A stretch of DNA of 8,704 nt, from the NCBI GenBank assembly GCA_018896985.1, contig JAHILQ010000168.1, forward strand, positions 1 through 8,704, in the 5' to 3' direction. The position numbers and the translations under genes are program-made. Origin of the DNA: Nitrospinota bacterium (lineage in GTDB: Bacteria > Nitrospirota > Thermodesulfovibrionia > Thermodesulfovibrionales > UBA1546). The notes below the pieces were generated by a model that was not told where the DNA came from, made no database searches, and saw only the letters and a program-made list of their open reading frames with translations. Below, piece after piece: positions 4,233 through 8,704 of the stretch (the stretch's first letter is position 1; each line of letters begins with the position of its first letter).

Positions 4233-6143
4233 GACGTATGACAGGGTCTATTAAATATCATTTAATAAAATTTATAAATTCATTAAATGAAAATTTTGTA
4301 TTATTATCGTTGGAAAAGAAAAAATCTTCAATTTTCTTCCGCATCTTATCTCTATTATCTCTGGATATTTCTGAACCGCCCTTACTGGCAATATATATAT
4401 TTATTGGTATTTCTTTATACCAAGTTTCTTCAATCGCTTTGATAGCAGGGTATTCCTCTATTCCAATAAATTCTTCCTTTCCTACAATTACATACTGCCA
4501 AGGCGCGTTAGTAGCATCGGTTGGTTTGGCTTTTATCGGTTTGAATCTTTTTACTGTTATCATTAAATTATAGTTTTCTCCTAATACTCCCCTTAACGTA
4601 TCTACTACATTTTTGCTTGTATTTAAGTCTTCCGCTAAATTTCTAAAATATGTATGGATATATTCATGTATATCCTCTGAGTCAGATTTTCGAACTTTTT
4701 GCGCTCGTGCGGTAGTTACAATTTTTGAATGAAAATTAATATAGTAGTCCCCCTGTTTTTGCCACAGCGGTCTACATGATTTATTTTTGAAGTAAATTAC
4801 ACTATAAAGTGTAAGAAAAAACTTATCTCTTGGTTCTGAAGTTGCTTTTTTGGAAATTGTAAGAAAATGATTTTTAATCCTTGTGACAATATCCGCCTCT
4901 GGATAAATAAAGGAGGAAGGAACAGCATCATATGATTTAGGAGTATGAAACATTTCTAATATCTCTAAATCCCTATACTCCTTTACTATCAATTTTAGAA
5001 GGTTTACAAAACAGGTTTCAAAAAGAATAACTATAGGATGAAAGTATAACCATCTGTGAAGTTTAAACCTTTCTGTAACAAATGTTTCAACCGCAGAAAC
5101 AGCACTTGTATTAGGACGGATAATAAAATCATTGCGTGTCTTAATGAGCCTCATTGAACTAACAAGTCTTTCAAGGTCATAAGAACCAAACCCAATTCCA
5201 CTTGTAATACCATCCCTGAGGAAGTAGTCGGCTCTATCTACATCTATATCATTATCAATAATGCCTAAAAGTGTCCGAAACGCTTTGTATTTTTGTATTT
5301 CCACTTTATTGATGGCTTTTCCAAGTAAGCTTAAGTAAAATTCTAATTCCTTTAACTTGTTATCATTAGGTGGATTTTTACCAGCATATTCTCTTAAAAG
5401 TGTTGTAGCAATGTAGTATGTATTTAGTTCATGAATGGGATACTCTGGTAGTCCTGTTATACTATTTATTTTATCTGGGTAACTATTTAAAAAAGAAGTA
5501 TATAGTGGAACTATTTTATTGATGAGATCTTCTTTCCCATCAATGCTCTCGTTCATTATAACTTCTATTATTTCTTCTCCAAGGTGACTAAAAGGAAGGT
5601 GTCCTATATCATGCAAAAGACCCATTATTCTGGTAAGTTGAATTACAATATTTTTAAGAACATCCGAAAATTCTTTATTGTTGAGTAATGATTCAATATC
5701 CTGAGAATCGTCAAATACTGGAGCTATTACGCTATTTTTGAGAAAGTTCAAAATATTTTTCTTGCCCTCAATATCATCATTTAAAGCCATTTTTATGTCT
5801 TTTACAAAATTCTCAAGATACTCTTTTTTTATTTCATCATCAGCATGATAGAAAGCGGTTTCTATAACTCTACCTGCAAGATGCATCACTCCAATGCTAT
5901 GTTCAAACCGTTTAACCGAATGTGAAGGATATACCATAAAACCAAAAGGAACCTGACTTATTCCCCTTAATCGTTGGAAGATTGGAGAATCAATGACAAA
6001 TACCTCAAGGGGAGTAAGCCCAATATAACCATGAATTACATCCTTTACATTTTTATCATGCCTAATTTTAAACTTTTCCTCTTGCTTTATTGCTTTCATA
6101 TCTTATCCTATATCTTTTTAGACCCTGTCATATGAGCAGATAA
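4173..6143 (-). mobile_element. Integron-type gene cassette 2 (HD phosphohydrolase)
   Basis: The unit is bounded by the crossover G-TT of R' at 6144/6143 and that at 4173. It holds one gene with 44 nt before its start and a short tail, as integron cassettes do. Its 5' end (6144-6119) and the stretch entering its attC (4226-4250) form an imperfect inverted repeat: GTTATCTG, then a differing 3-4 bases, then TATGACAGGGTCTA. In a circular excised form these ends would pair, extending the attC stem well beyond the R boxes. No target-site duplication or transposase is present, which argues against a transposon. Confidence 0.7.
4258..6099 (-). CDS. HD-domain phosphohydrolase, SAMHD1/dGTPase-like
   Basis: 613 residues. 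The metal-binding HD set is complete: RFEHSIGV with H67, LLHDIGHLPFSH with H163-D164, and DIDVDRADYFLRD with D288. Order, wording and spacing follow the SAMHD1/COG1078 group, where these residues bind the metal that hydrolyses dNTPs to deoxynucleoside and triphosphate. The N-terminal KDVIHGYIGLTP and SPIFQRLRGISQ also match. Residues about 300-440 continue the helical domain; the last about 200 (including SDSEDIHEYIHTYFRNL and an Ile-rich end) have no motif I know. No membrane segment is seen. It is the only gene of cassette 2. AGGA lies six bases before the ATG. Bacterial dGTPases and SAMHD1-like enzymes can block phage by draining dNTPs, so an anti-phage role is a fair inference; a housekeeping dNTPase role is the alternative. 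Confidence 0.88.
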   Translation of the reverse strand: MKAIKQEEKFKIRHDKNVKDVIHGYIGLTPLEVFVIDSPIFQRLRGISQVPFGFMVYPSHSVKRFEHSIGVMHLAGRVIETAFYHADDEIKKEYLENFVKDIKMALNDDIEGKKNILNFLKNSVIAPVFDDSQDIESLLNNKEFSDVLKNIVIQLTRIMGLLHDIGHLPFSHLGEEIIEVIMNESIDGKEDLINKIVPLYTSFLNSYPDKINSITGLPEYPIHELNTYYIATTLLREYAGKNPPNDNKLKELEFYLSLLGKAINKVEIQKYKAFRTLLGIIDNDIDVDRADYFLRDGITSGIGFGSYDLERLVSSMRLIKTRNDFIIRPNTSAVSAVETFVTERFKLHRWLYFHPIVILFETCFVNLLKLIVKEYRDLEILEMFHTPKSYDAVPSSFIYPEADIVTRIKNHFLTISKKATSEPRDKFFLTLYSVIYFKNKSCRPLWQKQGDYYINFHSKIVTTARAQKVRKSDSEDIHEYIHTYFRNLAEDLNTSKNVVDTLRGVLGENYNLMITVKRFKPIKAKPTDATNAPWQYVIVGKEEFIGIEEYPAIKAIEETWYKEIPINIYIASKGGSEISRDNRDKMRKKIEDFFFSNDNNTKFSFNEFINFIK

Positions 6144-6266
6144 CGTTTTGGGTTTGCGCCGTGTGCCTGCTAAGGTCAATCTTAAGCGCAATAATAGGAC
6201 AGGCACATGGATTCGACCTCAAAGTCAAATACGGATATTGGAGCGTCGCAAAACCGTTTGTTAAAT
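6138..6266 (-). other. attC-like recombination site closing cassette 1
   Basis: 129 bp between the DUF262 and HD genes. On the minus strand: R'' ATTTAAC (6266-6260, a perfect RYYYAAC), spacer, L'' TTTTGCG, a long imperfect middle with a further stem TGTGCCTG/CAGGCACA, L' CGCAAA, spacer CCCAAAAC, R' GTTATCT (6144-6138). L arms and middle stem are complementary in the right order, as in long attC sites. The R'' box matches the cassette's own 5' box (GTTAAAT at 8253-8247), not the R' of the next cassette (GTTATCT). That is exactly how integrated integron cassettes look. Confidence 0.75.
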
Positions 6267-6312
6267 GAAGTTTCGGGCATTCTCCAAATAGAGCCGGCCA
6301 CCTTTCTTTTCT

Positions 6313-8136
6313 TTACCAAGACCAAATTTCAAGTGCCTTCTCAACAAGGTCTTTAGAACGCTTTTTTATTGCCTCCATATTCCACTTCTCAGTCCTGCTT
6401 TTCAAGTCTCTTGTCAGTGCACTGACATCTGTATAACTATTTTTCTTTTTTTCAAAGGGGTCTTGTCCGACAAAACTATTTGCTGCTCTACTTATCAAGC
6501 AAAGATTACCGATAGAATTTTTAATTCGTTCAAGAGTTTCATCATTCACTTCGTCGTCTCCAAGGTATGTCTTCCACTCATCATCTAAAGTCTGTGGCAT
6601 TACATGTTCAACTGTACTGATAGTTGAATAGTCAGGTAACTGACCATGACTTTGCATTTTCTTATCAATTTCTTGCAGAACCATTCTAACAAATTCAGGT
6701 TCCGTTTGCTTATATAGAGCTTTATTAATGAGTGCTTCTTTAAATTCCTGATCTGAAACCCACAAATCTTCTTTTGATATTCGCTCTTTAAATGCTTTTG
6801 CCTTGTCAGGCTCGTTGATTATTTTGCTTAATAATGATGGGAAAAATGTATCATACTTTGTAATTTGTAATTCACAAACTTTTCTTCTTATAAGTAAAAC
6901 CAAAAGTGTATTTAGAAGTGCTATAGTATCAGTATCATTTAAGGTACCAGCTTTTTGTTTCATTAATATCGCAAGAGTAAAGGATATAGAAGAGACCCTT
7001 GTCTGTTTTATTTGAATTAAAAGACTATTTATCTTCTTATTCGGCTGTTTATAAACTTCAGGTTTTGTAATTTGATTGAATAAATCTATGTTATCTGCAA
7101 TTTCATTTATTATATCCATTGCCTTTTGCTCTGATAGTTTTGGGTTATTGTTTTTAAAATGTACATATATTTTTCGACGCAAGCCAATCATCTTATATCT
7201 ATCTATTGAAAAGAGGTTCCTAATATAATCCTCAAAATTCTTTTCTCCGTCAGCTTTCCGAATACTTCCCAACCATTTGTCATTATGAATATTTTCATGT
7301 TGTTTTGTAACTTCGTTAATCAGTGGCTTAAATAAATAGCTACACAATAATTCAATGGCAGATAATGGCATACCTTTATCATTAAGACTCTCAAATATTG
7401 CTTGTGGGTTGTCCTTCTTTTCGTTAAGAGGAATCCAAACAATTTTCAGGCTTCTCAGAATTGCTTGTGAAAAAATATATAAATTACTAACAGTATATGA
7501 TTTCATCTGTTTTCCTGCATAGTTCCAAAAGACATCAATCTGGTTATTATGTGGTACATAAAGTTGCTGATCAATGGAAAGTGATGGGCTTTCAGGGTTT
7601 TTCTCAAATATCTTCAGATATGTAGGTAAACGGTCGCCTTTATTGCTGTATACTTTTAATTTTCTGTAGTCATTCCCTTTAGGGTCAATATCATTCTTAA
7701 TATATTTTTCCAATTCATTTATATATTCCTGAGTATACACAAATTGATGTACCCGTTCTCTAAGTAATTTAACGACCATAGCAATTAATAGATAGATGGT
7801 AACTATTCTTTGCTGTCCATCAACGATTAAAAATTTCTTTAAAACAGGATCTGAGTCAGTTTTTGGAAGAACTACTATGGCTCCAAAATAATGTTCGTAT
7901 TTTAAAAAATAATCCTTAATTTCTTCAAGTGTAGTTTTTTCTTCTCTCTTCTTGTTGTTCTTCTTTTCTCTATCGGCTATATCAGGGAGTATGTATTCCC
8001 AGACATCATCAAATAATTGCTTCCATTGTTGTTTTTCCCAAGAATAAGCCCGTTGAAAAAAAGGCACCTCAAAACTAATCGGGGTACTAAATAGTTCCTC
8101 AAAAGTTCTGTTATTAATACTATCGTCTATCGGCAT
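6313..8136 (-). CDS. GmrSD-like DUF262-DUF1524 protein, candidate modification-dependent restriction enzyme
   Basis: 607 residues with both halves of the GmrSD architecture in one chain. The N-terminal DUF262 (ParB/sulfiredoxin-like fold) shows VPFFQRAYSW (24-33), HYFGAIVV (82-89) and the hallmark FLIVDGQQR (102-110), linked to nucleotide binding. A further block FESLNDKGMPLSAIELL follows in the middle. The C-terminal DUF1524 is an HNH-like nuclease: VEHVMPQ with H511, then NSIGNLCLIS (540-549) and DPFEKKKNSY, the usual metal-centre pattern. All key residues appear intact. Relatives (GmrSD, BrxU) cut phage DNA with modified cytosines, so a type IV defence role is the best guess; other DUF262 proteins are uncharacterised. 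GAGAGGG lies seven bases from ATG. It is the only gene of cassette 1 and is AT-richer than the rpsB operon. Confidence 0.88.
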   Translation of the reverse strand: MPIDDSINNRTFEELFSTPISFEVPFFQRAYSWEKQQWKQLFDDVWEYILPDIADREKKNNKKREEKTTLEEIKDYFLKYEHYFGAIVVLPKTDSDPVLKKFLIVDGQQRIVTIYLLIAMVVKLLRERVHQFVYTQEYINELEKYIKNDIDPKGNDYRKLKVYSNKGDRLPTYLKIFEKNPESPSLSIDQQLYVPHNNQIDVFWNYAGKQMKSYTVSNLYIFSQAILRSLKIVWIPLNEKKDNPQAIFESLNDKGMPLSAIELLCSYLFKPLINEVTKQHENIHNDKWLGSIRKADGEKNFEDYIRNLFSIDRYKMIGLRRKIYVHFKNNNPKLSEQKAMDIINEIADNIDLFNQITKPEVYKQPNKKINSLLIQIKQTRVSSISFTLAILMKQKAGTLNDTDTIALLNTLLVLLIRRKVCELQITKYDTFFPSLLSKIINEPDKAKAFKERISKEDLWVSDQEFKEALINKALYKQTEPEFVRMVLQEIDKKMQSHGQLPDYSTISTVEHVMPQTLDDEWKTYLGDDEVNDETLERIKNSIGNLCLISRAANSFVGQDPFEKKKNSYTDVSALTRDLKSRTEKWNMEAIKKRSKDLVEKALEIWSW

Positions 8137-8246
8137 AGTTTATCCCTCTCCTTATCTTGTTAAGACTAAGCTTTTTTATTTTGTTAGCTTTCTAAAAGGG
8201 GTCTGTTTTTTTTAACTCATTATGTCGTTTTCATGCCCGAAATTTT
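8137..8246 (-). other. Leader of cassette 1, no gene
   Basis: This AT-rich stretch precedes the DUF262 start. It holds the Shine-Dalgarno region (AAGGAGAGGG) and an A-run. There is no ORF of note, no clear promoter, and no hairpin with a T-run in the sense of transcription. Two GTT boxes on the plus strand here (8159 and 8183) lack partners. Confidence 0.5.
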
Positions 8247-8370
8247 ATTTAACTTGTTTATATCCGTAATAGGTTCGGATATACCCCCCAAATTGGGGTG
8301 ATATCCGAAGTATTTCGGATATACCAACTCTGGCTGAATTACCAGATAACCTTAACTTTGACAAATATTG
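8247..8370 (-). other. attI-like site and putative recombinase-binding region
   Basis: This lies directly after the recombinase stop and before cassette 1. On the minus strand it begins with overlapping boxes GTTAAGG and GTTATCTG (8356-8343), resembling direct-repeat integrase sites. It passes through alternating copies of TTCGGATAT/ATATCCGAA and ends TATAAACAA-GTTAAAT, where cassette 1 begins. The end resembles that of attI1 (AAAACAAAGTTAGGC). Position, the GTT crossover and the extra boxes support an attI. No experimental or alignment support is available here. Confidence 0.6.
8259..8323. repeat. Nested palindromes of a CGGATAT element
   Basis: Four alternating copies: TATATCCG (8259-8266), CGGATATA (8276-8283), ATATCCG (8301-8307), CGGATATA (8316-8323). 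Outer pairs form arm-spacer-arm units with 9-bp and 8-bp spacers, the geometry of a tyrosine recombinase core site. The middle two copies form one hairpin at 8274-8309: TTCGGATAT-ACCCC, 7-nt loop, GGGGT, a single bulged G (8300), ATATCCGAA. That is 14 paired bases with one extrahelical base. Confidence 0.85.
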
Positions 8371-8373
8371 TCA
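8359..8373. repeat. 15-bp dyad overlapping the recombinase stop codon
   Basis: TGACAAATATTGTCA, arms TGACAA/TTGTCA around a 3-bp centre. It spans the recombinase stop codon and the start of the attI-like region. It could be a repressor or recombinase binding site. No partner evidence. Confidence 0.4.
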
Positions 8374-8703
8374 GTCATTACCTCCCCTTTTTAAGTTTAA
8401 TCCGTCCAAAGGACTCTTTATTTTTCCCAGGCTTTGTGTGCTGACATGGGTATATATTTCTGTAGTTTTACTGCTTTGGTGGCCTAATAACTCTTGAATA
8501 TATCTGAGATCAGTTCCCCCCTCCAATAGATGTGTTGCAAAGCTGTGTCTTAATGTATGTACTGAAACATCCTTGTTTATACCGGCTTTTGTACATGCAT
8601 GTTCCATAATTTTATCTATAGTTCTTGTTGTTATGTATCTGTCTTTCCTTGCCCCTTCAAAAAGCCACTTTTCAGGCTTATACTCCCTCCAGTATTTCCT
8701 GAG
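8371..8703 (-). CDS. Tyrosine recombinase/integrase, C-terminal part (5' end outside the window)
   Basis: The last 110 residues are visible, open to the window edge. The catalytic box HTLRHSFATHLLEGG supplies H and R (visible residues 49 and 52), LLGHQSSKTTEIYTHVS supplies the second H (75) and the nucleophile Tyr (84). Spacings H-3-R-23-H-9-Y equal those of XerD and IntI. The end KSPLDGL recalls the SPLD tail of integron integrases. Upstream, LRKYWREYKPEKWLFEG runs straight into RYITTRTIDKIMEHA, without the extra W-rich patch that IntI carries before its WxxVFP. So the visible part is XerC-like. It points the same way as the cassettes and ends at the attI-like site, so it is the likely agent of cassette movement. 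The first Arg and Lys of the active site are beyond the window. Confidence 0.9.
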   Translation of the reverse strand, partial: LRKYWREYKPEKWLFEGARKDRYITTRTIDKIMEHACTKAGINKDVSVHTLRHSFATHLLEGGTDLRYIQELLGHQSSKTTEIYTHVSTQSLGKIKSPLDGLNLKRGGND

Positions 8704-8704
8704 A

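Larger units (their letters stand above)
6144..8252 (-). mobile_element. Integron-type gene cassette 1 (DUF262-DUF1524 protein)
   Basis: The unit runs from the crossover after G8253 (box GTTAAAT) to the G of attC 1 at 6144. One gene lies in it, with 116 nt before its start. The 5' end (8253-8233) and the segment next to R'' (6260-6280) are inverted copies matching at 19 of 21 positions: GTTAAAT, then RAAR, then TTTCGGGCAT. As in cassette 2, the complementarity continues about 14 bp inward of the R box. The 116-nt leader (8137-8252) is AT-rich; I see a Shine-Dalgarno in it but no convincing promoter, so expression may depend on a promoter near the recombinase. Confidence 0.7.

Noticed and set aside
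4226..6144. The HD gene flanked by about 25-bp inverted repeats, read as a transposon
   Set aside because: There is no transposase and no target duplication outside the repeats, and the neighbouring cassette has different ends sharing only the GTT box; attC structure explains both.
8159..8189. GTTAAGA and GTTAGCT on the plus strand as further cassette boundaries
   Set aside because: They do not fit GTTRRRY fully, lack L arms and complementary partners, and lie inside the leader of cassette 1.
8358..8363. TTGACA on the plus strand as a promoter -35
   Set aside because: No acceptable -10 follows at 15-19 bp and no plus-strand gene lies downstream.

Overview
The window is bacterial. Every supported gene lies on the minus strand, so transcription runs from high to low coordinates. 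It has two parts: a slowly evolving housekeeping operon (about 1-3400) and an AT-richer accessory region upstream of it (about 3400-8704). Short single-domain EF-Ts, a TraR/DksA-type gene two genes after frr, and an XerC-like recombinase of a type common in metagenomes would fit Nitrospirota or a neighbouring phylum. That placement is a guess from gene character; nothing here proves it.

Housekeeping operon, in order of transcription: rpsB (S2), tsf (EF-Ts), pyrH (UMP kinase), frr (ribosome recycling factor), a 53-residue unknown ORF, and a TraR/DksA-family gene cut by the window start. Genes overlap or nearly touch (ATGA overlap rpsB/tsf, 7 nt between tsf and pyrH, 32-nt overlap pyrH/frr, TAATG overlap before dksA). 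A plausible promoter and a structured leader precede rpsB. Between this operon and the accessory region lies a decaying vapBC toxin-antitoxin pair: the antitoxin start is disturbed by a 16-bp tandem duplication and the PIN toxin is cut to 41 residues.

Accessory region: I read this as an integron-like cassette array. A tyrosine recombinase C-terminus (8371-8703) is followed on the same strand by an attI-like segment with nested TTCGGATAT/ATATCCGAA hairpins ending in AAACAA-GTTAAAT. Then come two single-gene cassettes, each closed by an attC-like folded site, and a third cassette without a visible attC. Cassette 1 carries a GmrSD-like DUF262-DUF1524 protein (type IV restriction family). Cassette 2 carries a SAMHD1/dGTPase-like HD phosphohydrolase. 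Cassette 3 carries a small protein joining a DksA-type and a topoisomerase-type zinc finger. The decisive clue is that the 5' end of each complete cassette is complementary to its own 3' R'' box (GTTAAAT/ATTTAAC for cassette 1, GTTATCT/AGATAAC for cassette 2). That is what is expected if each excises as a circle through its own attC.

Together this suggests a small recombinase-driven array loaded with candidate anti-phage genes, parked beside a ribosomal operon. The visible part of the recombinase seems to lack the extra patch that marks classical IntI integrases, so the array may be a non-canonical integron. Its N-terminal half lies outside the window, so this remains open.
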